Below are positions 1 through 10,834 of a stretch of DNA of 43,782 bases, one piece after another. This stretch comes from an uncultured Spiribacter sp. (lineage in GTDB: Bacteria; Pseudomonadota; Gammaproteobacteria; Nitrococcales; Nitrococcaceae). The DNA lies in assembly GCA_913056145.1 (NCBI GenBank), contig CAJXMI010000007.1, forward strand, positions 1 through 43,782. The letters run 5' to 3'. Within the stretch, counting starts at the first letter, position 1. Every line of letters begins with the position of its first letter. The notes below the pieces were generated by a model. It was not told where the DNA came from, made no database searches, and worked only from the letters and a program-made list of their open reading frames with translations. The position numbers were made by a program, and so were the translations under genes.

Positions 1-110
1 AGCCCGTTGGATTTGATATCGAGCGCGTCATAGATCTTCGGGACGGCGTCGCGGGGGAACTCAATGTCCACCACGGCACCGATGATCTGGACGACCTTTC
101 CTGAACTCAT
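1..110 (-). CDS. atpD: ATP synthase F1 beta subunit, N-terminal part (cut by window edge)
   Basis: Only the first 36 codons lie in the window. The ATG is at 108-110 on the minus strand and the protein begins [19 protein letters not shown], the usual start of the beta subunit's N-terminal beta-barrel domain. The nucleotide-binding and catalytic parts are outside. It follows atpG on the same strand after a 54-base gap, the standard order in the atp operon, so atpC is expected beyond the edge. The identity rests on the N-terminal sequence and the gene order. Confidence 0.95.
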   Translation of the reverse strand, partial: MSSGKVVQIIGAVVDIEFPRDAVPKIYDALDIKSNG

Positions 111-164
111 AGCGCGGTTCCTCTTCGCGAAAGCGTTTTGTTCGATTGGGTGTGACCGTCCACG

Positions 165-1037
165 CTAGACGGCCTCGGCGCCGGCCACAATCTCCGACAG
201 CTCGGTGGTGATCGCGGCCTGACGTGCCTTGTTGTAGGCAAGATTGAGCTCTTCGATCAGCTTCCCGGCATTGTCGGAGGCAGCCTTCATCGCCACCATG
301 CGTGCCGCCTGCTCGCAGGCGATATTCTCGACCACCGACTGGTAGACCAGCGACTCGAGATAGCGCTCGAGCAGCAGGTCCAACGCCGCCGCGGGCGAGG
401 GTTCGTAGATGTAGTCCCAGCTGTGTGAGCGCTGGGCGGTTTCATCCCCTTCGGCCTCCGGCAGCGGCAGGAGCTGCTCGATCGTGGGCTCCTGGGTCAT
501 CGTGTTGACGAAGCGGTTGTAGCAGATGACCACACGGTCCAGCTTGCCCTCGGCGTATTGATCCATCATGACCTTGACGGAGCCAATGAGGTCTTCGAGC
601 CGCGGTGTGTCACCCAGCTGCGAGACCTCGGCCACGATGGGTGCCGAGAGCCGGCCAAAGAACTGAATGGCTTTCGAGCCGATCGTGCACAGCTGCATCG
701 ACTGACCGGCGTGCTCGTGATCGCGCAACTGCTTGATGACGGCCCGGAACAGGTTGTTGTTGAGGCCGCCGCAAAGGCCGCGATCGCTCGAGACAATGAT
801 AAAGCCGATGTTCTGGACCGAGTCCCGTTTTTCGAGGAACGGGTGCCGGTACTCGGGGTTGGCATTCGCCAGATGCCCGATGACCTGACGCATTTTCCCG
901 GCATAGGGAAGCGCGGCCTGCATGCGCTGCTGCGCGCCACGCATCTTTGACGCCGCGACCATCTCCATGGCCGTGGTGATTTTCTGCGTGTTGCCGACAC
1001 TCTTTATCTGAGTGCGGATTTCCTTTGCGCCCGACAT
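165..1037 (-). CDS. atpG: ATP synthase F1 gamma subunit
   Basis: The 290-residue gamma subunit is the central rotor stalk that couples proton flow in F0 to catalysis in the alpha3-beta3 head. The conserved terminal helices that form the coiled coil are visible: near the N-terminus [20 protein letters not shown], with MEMVAASKM just after, and near the C-terminus [20 protein letters not shown]. The length is normal for Gammaproteobacteria. It lies 20 bases downstream of atpA and upstream of atpD, as expected in the operon. The ATG at 1037 starts directly at the conserved first helix. Confidence 0.97.
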   Translation of the reverse strand: MSGAKEIRTQIKSVGNTQKITTAMEMVAASKMRGAQQRMQAALPYAGKMRQVIGHLANANPEYRHPFLEKRDSVQNIGFIIVSSDRGLCGGLNNNLFRAVIKQLRDHEHAGQSMQLCTIGSKAIQFFGRLSAPIVAEVSQLGDTPRLEDLIGSVKVMMDQYAEGKLDRVVICYNRFVNTMTQEPTIEQLLPLPEAEGDETAQRSHSWDYIYEPSPAAALDLLLERYLESLVYQSVVENIACEQAARMVAMKAASDNAGKLIEELNLAYNKARQAAITTELSEIVAGAEAV

Positions 1038-1057
1038 GCCGTACCTACCCTATCCCG

Positions 1058-2599
1058 TTACCAGGTGCCGTTGGCCTTGAAGTCATCAAGCGCCTTGCCC
1101 AGCTTTGACTGGATATCGTCGTTGTAGTCGCCACTGTCATTGATCTCCTTGACGAGATCCGCGTGGTTGTTGGCGACATACTGGTGCAGGGCCGCCTCGA
1201 AATCGCTGACCTTCTTGTTCTCGAGGTCATCGAGGTAGCCCTCGTTGAGCGCGAAAAGCGAGATGGCCATGAAGGCAACCGACAACGGCGCATACTGGCC
1301 CTGCTTGAGGACCTCCATGGCGCGCTGGCCCCGCTCGAGCTGCTTGCGGGTCGACTCATCGAGATCGGAGGCAAACTGCGCAAACGCGGCCAGCTCACGA
1401 TACTGCGCCAGCGCCAGACGGATACCGCCGCCGAGCTTTTTAACGATTTTGGTCTGGGCCGCGCCACCGACACGCGAAACGGACAGGCCCGCGTTGATGG
1501 CCGGCCGAATACCGGCGTTGAACAGATCGGTCTCGAGGTAGATCTGACCGTCAGTGATCGAAATCACGTTCGTTGGCACAAACGCCGATACATCACCGGC
1601 CTGCGTCTCGATGATCGGCAGCGCCGTCAGTGACCCGGTCTTGCCCTTGACCTCGCCGTTGGTCAGGCGCTCCACCTCGGCTTCGTTGATCCGCGCGGCG
1701 CGCTCCAGCAGCCGTGAATGGAGATAGAACACGTCGCCCGGGAACGCCTCACGACCTGGGGGGCGGCGCAACAGCAAGGAGACCTGGCGATAGGCCACCG
1801 CCTGCTTGGAGAGGTCATCGTAGATAATCAGGGCATCTTCGCCGCGGTCGCGGAAAAACTCGCCCATGGTGCAGCCGGCATAGGGGGCGATGAACTGCAG
1901 CGCCGCCGACTCGGCCGCCGAGGCCGCCACCACAATGGTGTGCTCAAGGGCGCCATGCTCTTCGAGCTTGCGCACCACGTTGGCGATGGACGAGGCTTTC
2001 TGACCCACCGCCACATAGATGCACTTAATGCCGGTGCCTTTCTGGTTGATGATGGCATCGACCGCGACAGCGGTTTTACCGGTCTGCCGGTCGCCAATGA
2101 TGAGCTCGCGCTGGCCACGGCCCACCGGAACCATGGAATCGATGGCCTTGAGCCCGGTCTGGACGGGCTGGTCAACCGACTGGCGGGCGATCACGCCCGG
2201 GGCCACCTTCTCGACAGGGGCGGTGGCGGTGGACGCGACCTCACCCTTGCCGTCGATGGGCTCACCGAGTGCGTTGACGACCCGGCCCAGGAGGCCTTCA
2301 CCGATCGGGACCTCCAGGATACGGCCGGTGGTCCGGACGCTGTCGCCTTCACTGAGGTGCGAGTAATCGCCCAGCACCACGGCGCCAACCGAGTCGCGCT
2401 CGAGGTTGAGGGCCATACCGAACGTCTCGCCGGGGAACTCAAGCATTTCGCCCTGCATGGCGTCGCTGAGTCCGTGAATGCGCACGATACCGTCGGTGAC
2501 GCTAACCACCGTGCCTTCGTTGCGCGCCTCGGCAACCGCCTCGAAATTCTCGATGCGCTGCTTGATAAGGTCGCTGATTTCCGTGGGATTGAGTTGCAT
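1058..2599 (-). CDS. atpA: ATP synthase F1 alpha subunit
   Basis: The 513-residue alpha subunit carries the non-catalytic nucleotide sites of F1. The Walker A motif GDRQTGKT lies at residues 169-176, the same place as in E. coli. The N-terminal barrel ([19 protein letters not shown]) and the C-terminal helical domain are complete. It lies 13 bases after atpH and 20 bases before atpG. No anomaly is seen. A 317-codon open frame on the opposite strand is a GC-rich shadow. Confidence 0.98.
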   Translation of the reverse strand: MQLNPTEISDLIKQRIENFEAVAEARNEGTVVSVTDGIVRIHGLSDAMQGEMLEFPGETFGMALNLERDSVGAVVLGDYSHLSEGDSVRTTGRILEVPIGEGLLGRVVNALGEPIDGKGEVASTATAPVEKVAPGVIARQSVDQPVQTGLKAIDSMVPVGRGQRELIIGDRQTGKTAVAVDAIINQKGTGIKCIYVAVGQKASSIANVVRKLEEHGALEHTIVVAASAAESAALQFIAPYAGCTMGEFFRDRGEDALIIYDDLSKQAVAYRQVSLLLRRPPGREAFPGDVFYLHSRLLERAARINEAEVERLTNGEVKGKTGSLTALPIIETQAGDVSAFVPTNVISITDGQIYLETDLFNAGIRPAINAGLSVSRVGGAAQTKIVKKLGGGIRLALAQYRELAAFAQFASDLDESTRKQLERGQRAMEVLKQGQYAPLSVAFMAISLFALNEGYLDDLENKKVSDFEAALHQYVANNHADLVKEINDSGDYNDDIQSKLGKALDDFKANGTW

Positions 2600-2612
2600 C
2601 TAGTCTGTCCTC

Positions 2613-3149
2613 TTAGCGGCTCAGGGCGCCGGTCAGGCGCGTCAATCGGCCGCGCACCGATCCATCAATGACCAGGTCACCGGCGCGGACGATGGCCCCG
2701 CCAATGAGTGTCTCGTCGATTTCCGTGGCAAGCGTGACGGTGCGATCGAGATGACGTGACAGCGCCGCTGCCAGCCGGTCGCGAACCGCATCGTCCACGG
2801 GTTGGGCACTGATCAGCCGGGCCTCGAGCGTGCGCTCGTGGTCCGCCCTCAGCGCGCGGAACTGCCGATGAATCTCGGGCAGCAGCAAAATCCGGTCCCG
2901 CTGCGTAAGCAGCCGGATCAGATTGCGTTGCTGAAGGTCGAGGGCATCGCCGCACACCTCCAGCACGAGCGCCGCTTTGCGCTCCACGTCGACCCGGGGG
3001 CTCCGCAGCACCTGGTCGACGCGCTCATCGGCGACAACCTGTGCCGCAAGGCCAAGCCCGTCGGTCCAGGCCGCGAGCGCGTCAGCGTCGCGCGCCAGCG
3101 CAAACGCCGCTTCAGCGTAGGGCCGGGCAATGGTGATCGACTGCGCCAT
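2613..3149 (-). CDS. atpH: ATP synthase F1 delta subunit
   Basis: The 178-residue delta subunit (OSCP family) connects the F1 head to the peripheral b-subunit stalk. The N-terminus MAQSITIARPYAEAAFALA is the family's helical signature. Toward the end, the segment around TEIDETLIGGAIVRAGDLVI matches the conserved delta motif (IGG..I..GD..ID.S). Only 10 bases separate it from atpF and 13 from atpA, so it is co-transcribed within the atp operon. Confidence 0.96.
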   Translation of the reverse strand: MAQSITIARPYAEAAFALARDADALAAWTDGLGLAAQVVADERVDQVLRSPRVDVERKAALVLEVCGDALDLQQRNLIRLLTQRDRILLLPEIHRQFRALRADHERTLEARLISAQPVDDAVRDRLAAALSRHLDRTVTLATEIDETLIGGAIVRAGDLVIDGSVRGRLTRLTGALSR

Positions 3150-3159
3150 CGTGACTGCC

Positions 3160-3630
3160 TCAGACCTGCTCGGTCAGTTGATCGAGCATCTGCTGATGGG
3201 CCTTCGCATCGACCTCGCGCTCGAGGATGCGACTGGCACCCAGGATGGCGAGATCGGATACCTCGCGCCGCAGCTGTGCCTTGGCCTGACCGATCTCCTG
3301 CTCGATGCGGGCCTCGGCAGCGGCCCGTTCACGCTCGGCAACGGTGCGCGCTTCCTCGCGCGCCTCGTCGACCAGCGCAGTCCCCTGACGGTTGGCCTTT
3401 TCGATGATTTCGGCCGCCTGCGCCTTGGCCTCGCGAATATGCTCGGCTGCCCGCTCCTTGGCGAGCTCCAGCTCATGCTGCGACCGCTCGGCCGATGCCA
3501 GCCCGTCGGCGATGCGCTTTTCGCGCTCACTCATGGCCTGCTTGATCGGCGGCCAGACGAACTTCATCGTGAACAGGATGAACACCAAAAAGGTGATCAT
3601 CTGTCCGAACAGCGTGACGTTAATGCCCAC
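3160..3630 (-). CDS. atpF: ATP synthase F0 b subunit
   Basis: The 156-residue b subunit forms the peripheral stalk. It has one N-terminal membrane helix (about residues 5-26, [16 protein letters not shown]), followed by a long, highly charged, alanine-rich helix (about 33-140) typical of the stator coiled coil. The start codon is GTG at 3628-3630; the resulting N-terminus [10 protein letters not shown] aligns with the usual MNxNxTxxGQ start. It sits between atpE and atpH. Confidence 0.96.
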   Translation of the reverse strand: MGINVTLFGQMITFLVFILFTMKFVWPPIKQAMSEREKRIADGLASAERSQHELELAKERAAEHIREAKAQAAEIIEKANRQGTALVDEAREEARTVAERERAAAEARIEQEIGQAKAQLRREVSDLAILGASRILEREVDAKAHQQMLDQLTEQV

Positions 3631-3681
3631 GGTTCACTCTCCCATGCTGCCCGTCGTCGGGTATCGCGGGTGTCCGGTTGT

Positions 3682-3966
<285 letters not shown>

Positions 3967-4007
3967 TTAAGGTTGATACCAGCACGACCGGCCCCGTACG
4001 GCGCCGA

Positions 4008-4793
<786 letters not shown>

Positions 4794-4800
4794 TCAGCTT

Positions 4801-5160
4801 TCAGTCGATGTCGCCCAGCAACACGAGCCCGTAAGCGGCCAGCGTGAATGCCAGGGTGGTCACCAGCGCCGCCGCGTTGTCGCGGAAAACGTACACGCCA
4901 ATGAATATCAACCCTGTCCCGAGAAGGAGCTTCATCATCTCCGCCCGGTAGAACCCGCCCAGCATGGCCTTGGGTTCTTCTGCCCCACTGCTGAGGGACC
5001 ACTTGAGCGCCACGTACCCGGTCATTGCGGTACTGATGCCCAGGCCCACCAGCGCTGCAAGCGCCGCGGCAGGCCCGCCGAGCCACCACCAGATGGCAGC
5101 GGCCACGGCCCCGATCAGCCACTGAATGCGGATCACCCTCCAGGCAACCCGCCTCAGCAT
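4801..5160 (-). CDS. atpI: ATP synthase assembly protein I
   Basis: The 119-residue protein has four predicted membrane segments, the AtpI pattern; AtpI is thought to help c-ring assembly or Mg2+ supply. It is the first gene of the atp operon, which with its position fixes the assignment because AtpI sequences diverge strongly. A GGAG Shine-Dalgarno lies six bases before the ATG, and a candidate promoter sits just upstream at the end of parB. Confidence 0.85.
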   Translation of the reverse strand: MLRRVAWRVIRIQWLIGAVAAAIWWWLGGPAAALAALVGLGISTAMTGYVALKWSLSSGAEEPKAMLGGFYRAEMMKLLLGTGLIFIGVYVFRDNAAALVTTLAFTLAAYGLVLLGDID

Positions 5161-5198
5161 GCTGCTCCGCCTTTCGGCCGAACAACAAAAGCGCCCGA

Positions 5199-5227
5199 AG
5201 TGTAAACGAGTCGTGTCACGGCTTCAA
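5199..5227 (-). promoter_or_regulatory. Candidate sigma-70 promoter of the atp operon
   Basis: On the minus strand TTGAAG (5222-5227, overlapping the parB stop codon) and TACACT (5199-5204) are separated by exactly 17 bases, about 40 bases before the atpI start. Each hexamer matches the consensus at 4 of 6 positions. Position and spacing make it the best candidate for atp transcription; it is a prediction only. Confidence 0.45.
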
Positions 5228-6084
5228 CGAATATGCTCGAGAATTCCGTCGAGCTCATCGAGGCTGTTGTAGCGAATCACGAGCCGCCCTTTGCCGCGCT
5301 GGCCGTGCTCTATGCGCACATTGGCACCCAGACGGTCCGCCAGATCGCTCTGCAGGCTGCGAATGTTCGGGTCGGGTTCACTCGAACCCCGCCGCTCGGA
5401 TGCGCCGCTCTGCAGCTTCCGCACCAGTGCCTCGGTCTGGCGCACGGTAAGGCCGCGCGCAACCACCTGGCGCGCGGCATCGCCCTGCGCGGCGTCATCC
5501 AGCGAGAGGAGGGCACGGGCATGTCCCATCTCGAGCTCACCGGCCGCTATATGGCGCTTGACCGCCTCGGACACATCCAGCAGACGCAACAGGTTGGAGA
5601 CACCCACCCGCGACCGGCCCACCGCATCGGCCACCGCCTGATGGGTCATTCCAAACTCCTCGGTGAGTCGCAGCAGGGCACTGGCCTCCTCCAGCGGGTT
5701 CAAATCCTCGCGCTGGATATTCTCGATCAGCGCAACCGCGACGGCCATTTCATCGGGGATATCACGGACAATGGCCGGAATGACCGCCAGCTCGGCAAGC
5801 TGGGCGGCACGCCAGCGGCGCTCACCGGCAATGATTTCATAATGCCCACCGCCCGGCAGTGGCCGCACCACGATGGGCTGCACCACGCCCTGCGCCCGGA
5901 TGGAATGCGCAAGCTCCTGCAACGCCGCGGGATCAAACTCGCGCCGCGGCTGGTAGCGCCCGCTCTCAAGCTGATCGACCGGCAGGTCGCGCAGATTGGC
6001 CTCGCCCGCGCCAGCGGCCTCACCGGTCGCCTCGCCAAGCAGGGCATCAAGGCCACGGCCCAGTCCACGTCGTCGATTGCTCAT
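5224..6084 (-). CDS. parB: Chromosome-partitioning protein ParB
   Basis: The 286-residue centromere-binding CTPase begins MSNRRRGLGRGLDALLGE, the usual ParB start. It contains the CTP-binding motif GERRWRA, the ENIQREDLNPLEEA segment, and a helix-turn-helix around HQAVADAVGRSRVGVSNLLR. It loads at parS, spreads and recruits ParA and SMC. Its start overlaps the parA stop in ATGA, so translation is probably coupled. Two matching parS sites are present about 10 kb away inside recF. Confidence 0.97.
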   Translation of the reverse strand: MSNRRRGLGRGLDALLGEATGEAAGAGEANLRDLPVDQLESGRYQPRREFDPAALQELAHSIRAQGVVQPIVVRPLPGGGHYEIIAGERRWRAAQLAELAVIPAIVRDIPDEMAVAVALIENIQREDLNPLEEASALLRLTEEFGMTHQAVADAVGRSRVGVSNLLRLLDVSEAVKRHIAAGELEMGHARALLSLDDAAQGDAARQVVARGLTVRQTEALVRKLQSGASERRGSSEPDPNIRSLQSDLADRLGANVRIEHGQRGKGRLVIRYNSLDELDGILEHIR

Positions 6085-6878
6085 GCCACACCTCCCATGG
6101 CGCCTGCCGCCTCCTGCTGGCGCCGCAGCAGCTCCGAGGCAAGGGCCAGATAGGCCACTGCACCCCGCGAGCTGCGATCATACTGCAGCACCGCCAGGCC
6201 GTGACTGGGCGCTTCGGCCAGACGGACGTTGCGCGGAATCTGGGTGCGATAGACCTGCCCGGGGAAATGCTCGAGCAGTTGCGCGCCGACCTGGGTAGAG
6301 AGGTTGTTGCGGCCGTCGAACATGGTTCGCACCAGCCCCTCGATGCCCAACGCGGGATTGACCGTCTGCCGGACCCGCTCGATGGTGTTCAGCAGCGCCG
6401 ACAGGCCCTCCAGCGCGTAGTACTCGCACTGGATGGGGATCAGCACCCGATCGGCGGCCACGAACGCATTCACCGTAAGGATGTTCAGGGCCGGCGGGCA
6501 GTCGATGAGGATATGGTCATAGTCATCGCGGACATCGGCGAGGGCCTCGACCAGCCGCTTCTCGCGCCCCGCTTCGGTGCCCATCAGGGCGACTTCGGCC
6601 GCCGTCAGATCGCCATTGGCGGGCAGCAGGTCAAAGCCCCCGCTCAGCTCACGGCAGCGCACCTGCATGACGCCGGCCTCGCCCATCAGGAGCTCGTAAT
6701 TGCTGGCCTGGACCGCGTCCTTGTCGAGGCCGGAGCCAACCGTTGCGTTGCCCTGCGGGTCCATATCGACCAGCAGCACGCGCCGGCCGTTGCTGACCAG
6801 CGATGCCGCCAGATTGACGCAGGTTGTCGTCTTGCCGACGCCGCCCTTCTGATTGGCTACGGCGAGTGTCTGGGTCAT
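6081..6878 (-). CDS. parA: Chromosome-partitioning ATPase ParA (Soj)
   Basis: The 265-residue deviant Walker ATPase works with ParB to segregate origins. The motif KGGVGKTTTCVNLA near residue 10, VLLVDMDPQGNAT and the Walker B-like ILIDCPPAL are present. The start was set at the ATG at 6876-6878 (MTQTLAVANQKGG), not the longer in-frame ATG at 6959. It has a GAGG Shine-Dalgarno eight bases upstream, overlaps the rsmG stop in ATGA, and matches ParA N-termini. Confidence 0.97.
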   Translation of the reverse strand: MTQTLAVANQKGGVGKTTTCVNLAASLVSNGRRVLLVDMDPQGNATVGSGLDKDAVQASNYELLMGEAGVMQVRCRELSGGFDLLPANGDLTAAEVALMGTEAGREKRLVEALADVRDDYDHILIDCPPALNILTVNAFVAADRVLIPIQCEYYALEGLSALLNTIERVRQTVNPALGIEGLVRTMFDGRNNLSTQVGAQLLEHFPGQVYRTQIPRNVRLAEAPSHGLAVLQYDRSSRGAVAYLALASELLRRQQEAAGAMGGVA

Positions 6879-7510
6879 GCGGTCTTCCTCATGATAAGCA
6901 GGTGACGCTCGGCATCCAGCCCCGGAACGTCCAGTGTCTGCCAGTGGCATGATACGCACGCCGACTCGAGACCTGCCAACTCGTCGGCCTGGCGGCGTCC
7001 TTTCATGGCAAGCGCCAATGCCGCCGGCGCCAGCAACGGCGCCACTCCATGCCAGAAGGTGGCGGCGTCGCTGAAGGCCCGGCAGACCGCTACCGGAAAG
7101 GGCGTCTCCGCCCGATAATCCTCCAGCCGCGTATGCGCAACCGTCACATTATCCAACCCCAGCTCCAGACAGGCCTGACGCAAAAAGCGCACCTTCTTGC
7201 CGTTGGCCTCGAGCAGCGTCACCGCACGCTCGGGTTGTGCGATGGCAACCGGAATCCCGGGCAGCCCGGGGCCCGTGCCCACGTCCAGAAGCGCCCCGTC
7301 CGGGAGCTGCGGCAGGATGACCAGGCTGTCCAGTAGATGGCGGGTCACCATCAGCGCCGGGTCGCGCACTGCCGACAGGTTGTACACCCGATTCCAGCGT
7401 GCCAGCAGGTCGCGGTAGGCCAGCAGCGGCCCGGCCAGCTCAGTGGGGAGGCCCAGCTGCGCCAGGCCCGATGGCAGGGGAGCGGTGACGTCGGTCGCGG
7501 CGTCACCCAC
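6875..7510 (-). CDS. rsmG: 16S rRNA (guanine-527-N7) methyltransferase RsmG (GidB)
   Basis: The 211-residue SAM-dependent methyltransferase modifies G527 in the 16S rRNA 530 loop. The SAM-binding motif [16 protein letters not shown] is followed by the acidic strand VTLLEANGKKVRFL, both diagnostic of RsmG. The start is GTG at 7508-7510, directly abutting the mnmG stop with no spacer. The mnmG-rsmG-parA-parB order is conserved near gammaproteobacterial origins. Confidence 0.96.
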   Translation of the reverse strand: MGDAATDVTAPLPSGLAQLGLPTELAGPLLAYRDLLARWNRVYNLSAVRDPALMVTRHLLDSLVILPQLPDGALLDVGTGPGLPGIPVAIAQPERAVTLLEANGKKVRFLRQACLELGLDNVTVAHTRLEDYRAETPFPVAVCRAFSDAATFWHGVAPLLAPAALALAMKGRRQADELAGLESACVSCHWQTLDVPGLDAERHLLIMRKTA

Positions 7511-9397
7511 TCAGGCGCTCCGCCGGGTGTCGCCGCGGCGCAGATATACCAGCAACAACGACACCGCCGCGGGCGTCATCCCCGGGATGCGCGCGGCCTG
7601 CCCCAGCGTGGCCGGGCGATGATCGCCGAGTTTTTCGCGCACCTCGGAGGAGAGCCCCGGCACCTGGGCATAGTCAATCTGATCGGGAATGACCCGGTGC
7701 TCGTTCTGCGCCGAGCGCGCGACCTGATCGGCCTGGCGCTTGAGATACCCGGCATACCGCGCGCCGATCACCACCTGCTCGCTCACACGCGGGTCGTCCA
7801 CGCCCGGGCCGGCACCCGGCAGCCCGACCAGGGTGGCATAGTCCATTTCGGGCCGGCGCAATAGCCCCAGGAGATTCTGCTCCCGCCGCAGCGGTTGGCC
7901 CAGGACGGCCTCACCGGCATCCGCACCCAGGTCGTGGGGCCGCATCCAGGTGGTCTCGAGCCGACGGGTCTCGGCGGCGATTGCCTCGCGGTACTGCTCG
8001 AACGCCGCCCAGGCGCCATCATCGATCAGGCCATACGCGCGGGCCACCGGCAGCAGCCGCAGATCGGCGTTGTCCTCGCGCAGCTGCAATCGATACTCGG
8101 CCCGCGAGGTAAACATCCGATAGGGCTCTCGGGTCCCGCGGGTCGTGAGATCGTCAACCAGCACGCCCAGATACGCCTCATGGCGCTGTGGCACCCAGCG
8201 CGGCAGAGCGCGCGCACGCGCTACCGCGTTGACGCCGGCCAGCAGCCCCTGCGCGCCGGCCTCCTCGTAGCCCGTCGTCCCGTTTATCTGACCGGCCAGA
8301 AAGAGGCCCGGCAGGTGCAGGCTCTCGAGCCCGGGGTGCAGGTCACGCGGGTCGAGATAGTCATATTCAATCGCGTAGCCGGGACGGGTGATATGCGCCT
8401 GCTCAAGCCCGCGAATACTGCGCACCAGCGCCACCTGGGTATCGTAGGGAAGGCTGGTCGAGATGCCGTTGGGATAGACCTCGCGGGTCTGGAGGCCTTC
8501 CGGTTCCAGGAAAATCTGGTGGCCATCGCGGTCGCCAAAGCGCACGACCTTGTCCTCGATGGACGGGCAATAGCGCGGCCCCACGCCATCGATCTCGCCG
8601 CTGAACAACGGCGAGCGATCCAGGGCGCCCGCGATAATCGCATGCGTTTCGGGATTGGTGTGGGTGATATGACAGGGCACCTGGCGGGGATGCTCGTCGC
8701 CCCGGCTCCAGCGCGAAAACCCGGGTGCCGGGTCGTCTCCCGGCTGCTCGGCGAGGGCCGCATAGTCAATGCTGCGGGCATCGATTCGTGGTGGCGTGCC
8801 GGTCTTGAGCCGCCCCACCCGCAGCGGCAGTTCCCGCAGCCGCTCGGCAAGAGCAATGGACGGGGCATCACCCGCCCGCCCGCCACTGCGGTTGTGATCA
8901 CCAATGTGGATACGCCCGCCAAGGAAGGTCCCCACCGTCAGCACCACCGCGCCGGCGCGCAGGCGAAGGCCCATGCCGGTCACAACGCCGCGCACCTCGC
9001 CACCCTCGACAATCAGATCCTGCACCGTGTCCTGAAACAGCGTGAGGTTGTCCAGCTCATCGAGCAGGGACCGCACCGCCTGGCGATAGAGTGCGCGATC
9101 CGCCTGTGCCCGGGTGGCGCGCACCGCCGGGCCCTTGCGCTGATTGAGGATACGGAACTGGATGCCGGCCCGGTCGATGGCCCGGCCCATGATGCCGCCA
9201 AAGGCGTCGATTTCGCGCACCAGATGGCCCTTGCCGATGCCCCCGATCGCCGGGTTGCAGCTCATCTGCCCAATCGTATCGAGGCTCTGGGTCAGCAAAA
9301 GCGTGCGCGCACCCATCCGCGCCGCGGCACTGGCGGCCTCGGTTCCGGCGTGGCCGCCGCCGACCACGATGACATCAGATGACGGATTGTGCTCCAT
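7511..9397 (-). CDS. mnmG: tRNA uridine-5-carboxymethylaminomethyl(34) synthesis protein MnmG (GidA)
   Basis: The 628-residue FAD enzyme works with MnmE to install the (carboxymethyl)aminomethyl group on U34 of certain tRNAs. The N-terminal dinucleotide-binding motif [12 protein letters not shown] is followed by the family signature around [20 protein letters not shown], and the second by [11 protein letters not shown]. The C-terminal helical domain that binds MnmE is complete. Length is normal. The ATG at 9397 begins six residues before the FAD motif strand. Confidence 0.98.
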   Translation of the reverse strand: MEHNPSSDVIVVGGGHAGTEAASAAARMGARTLLLTQSLDTIGQMSCNPAIGGIGKGHLVREIDAFGGIMGRAIDRAGIQFRILNQRKGPAVRATRAQADRALYRQAVRSLLDELDNLTLFQDTVQDLIVEGGEVRGVVTGMGLRLRAGAVVLTVGTFLGGRIHIGDHNRSGGRAGDAPSIALAERLRELPLRVGRLKTGTPPRIDARSIDYAALAEQPGDDPAPGFSRWSRGDEHPRQVPCHITHTNPETHAIIAGALDRSPLFSGEIDGVGPRYCPSIEDKVVRFGDRDGHQIFLEPEGLQTREVYPNGISTSLPYDTQVALVRSIRGLEQAHITRPGYAIEYDYLDPRDLHPGLESLHLPGLFLAGQINGTTGYEEAGAQGLLAGVNAVARARALPRWVPQRHEAYLGVLVDDLTTRGTREPYRMFTSRAEYRLQLREDNADLRLLPVARAYGLIDDGAWAAFEQYREAIAAETRRLETTWMRPHDLGADAGEAVLGQPLRREQNLLGLLRRPEMDYATLVGLPGAGPGVDDPRVSEQVVIGARYAGYLKRQADQVARSAQNEHRVIPDQIDYAQVPGLSSEVREKLGDHRPATLGQAARIPGMTPAAVSLLLVYLRRGDTRRSA

Positions 9398-9507
9398 GAC
9401 TCCGGCGGGTTGCGGTTATCGACTGCGCGATGATACCCGGAGACGCCCGGGGCCGGAAAGCGGACGGGTTGCCCATGCGCACCACCAGGGTCAGGCGCAG
9501 CGGGGCG

Positions 9508-10833
9508 TTACTTGCCAATACAGAACGTGGAGAAGATGCGCCCCAGAAGATCCTCGGTGCTGACCGCGCCGGTAATCTCACCCAGCCGCCCCTGTGCCTG
9601 GCGCAGCGACTCGGCGATAAGCTCCTCACCAAGGCCGTTGCGGGCGCCAGCGAGTGCCTCGTCAATGCACTCGGCCGCCGCCGCAAGCGCATCGAGGTGA
9701 CGGCGCCTTGCGATGAACGCCGCCTCGCCATCGCTCACGCCCAGCACCTCGCGCAAATGGCGGCGTAGCGCCGGCAGACCTGCTCCGGTCAACGCCGAAA
9801 CCGCCACCTGTTCGCCCTGGACCCCGGCGGCATCCCCGGTCAGATCGATTTTGTTGACAACCCGGGTGACAGCCACGCCAGCGGGCAACGCCACGGCACC
9901 GTCGGCAGACGGATCAGCCGCGCCCGCCTCGGTAACCAGCAGAATCCGGTCGGCGTCGGCCATGGCGGCACGTGCCCGGCGCATGCCCTCCTGCTCGACA
10001 ACATCGCCCCCCCTGCGCAGTCCGGCGGTGTCCAGAACCCGCAGCGGCAGGCCATCCAGGTGCAAATGCGCATCGAGCACGTCACGCGTCGTGCCCGCCT
10101 GGGCCGTCACGATGGCCGCATCCCGGCCGGCAAGGGCATTGAGCAGACTCGACTTGCCGGCATTTGGCGGGCCTGCAATCACCACCGTGAGCCCCTCCTG
10201 GAGCTGTTGCCCGCGACCTGCCGCCTGCCGGGTCTGCTCGACGGCCGCGCCGATCGCCTCGATCTGCTGGCCAACATCACTCAGCGCCAGCCCCTCGAGC
10301 GGTTCATCGACAAAATCAATGCTCGACTCCAGATGCACGCGCAGCCGGGTGAGTTGCTCGACCAGCTCTGCAACCGCGCGGGCAAACTCGCCCTGCAACG
10401 AGCGCACAGCGGCCCGTGCGGCGGCCTCGCTGCCGGCTTCGATCAGATCGGCAACCGCCTCGGCGCGGGTAAGATCCATGCGGCCATTCACAAAGGCTCG
10501 CTGGCTGAACTCGCCCGGCGCGGCCAGCTCCGCACCCAGGTCGAGCAGCCGCTGCAGCAGCCGGTCCATGACAACCGGCCCCCCATGCCCCTGCAGCTCC
10601 ATTACATCTTCGCCGGTAAACGAACCTGGGCCCGGGAACCAGAGCAGCAGGCCTTCATCGAGGGTCTCGCCGTCTACTCCGCAAAAGCGCCGATAGACGG
10701 CCTGCCGGGGCGGAGGCACAGGGCCCGCCATGGCCTCGGCCAACCGGCCCGCCTCAGGCCCGGATACCCGAATGACACCGACACCACCACGCCCCGGCGG
10801 TGTGGCCACGGCGCAGATGGTGCTCGTCGTCAT
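9508..10833 (-). CDS. mnmE: tRNA modification GTPase MnmE (TrmE)
   Basis: The 441-residue GTPase is MnmG's partner. The N-terminal folate-binding domain starts MTTSTICAVATPPGRGGVGV; the inserted G domain has G1 GPPNAGKSSLL, G3 DTAGLR and G4 NKID; the protein ends in the conserved CIGK, whose cysteine is characteristic of the family. The ATG at 10831-10833 was chosen over an upstream in-frame ATG because homologues start there and a GGAG lies just upstream, overlapping the yidC end. It is 110 bases from mnmG. Confidence 0.97.
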   Translation of the reverse strand: MTTSTICAVATPPGRGGVGVIRVSGPEAGRLAEAMAGPVPPPRQAVYRRFCGVDGETLDEGLLLWFPGPGSFTGEDVMELQGHGGPVVMDRLLQRLLDLGAELAAPGEFSQRAFVNGRMDLTRAEAVADLIEAGSEAAARAAVRSLQGEFARAVAELVEQLTRLRVHLESSIDFVDEPLEGLALSDVGQQIEAIGAAVEQTRQAAGRGQQLQEGLTVVIAGPPNAGKSSLLNALAGRDAAIVTAQAGTTRDVLDAHLHLDGLPLRVLDTAGLRRGGDVVEQEGMRRARAAMADADRILLVTEAGAADPSADGAVALPAGVAVTRVVNKIDLTGDAAGVQGEQVAVSALTGAGLPALRRHLREVLGVSDGEAAFIARRRHLDALAAAAECIDEALAGARNGLGEELIAESLRQAQGRLGEITGAVSTEDLLGRIFSTFCIGK

Positions 10834-10834
10834 G

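Noticed and set aside
1718-2671. 317-codon open frame opposite atpA
   Set aside because: Antisense shadow of a highly conserved gene, with His/Asp/Gly-rich content and no motif.
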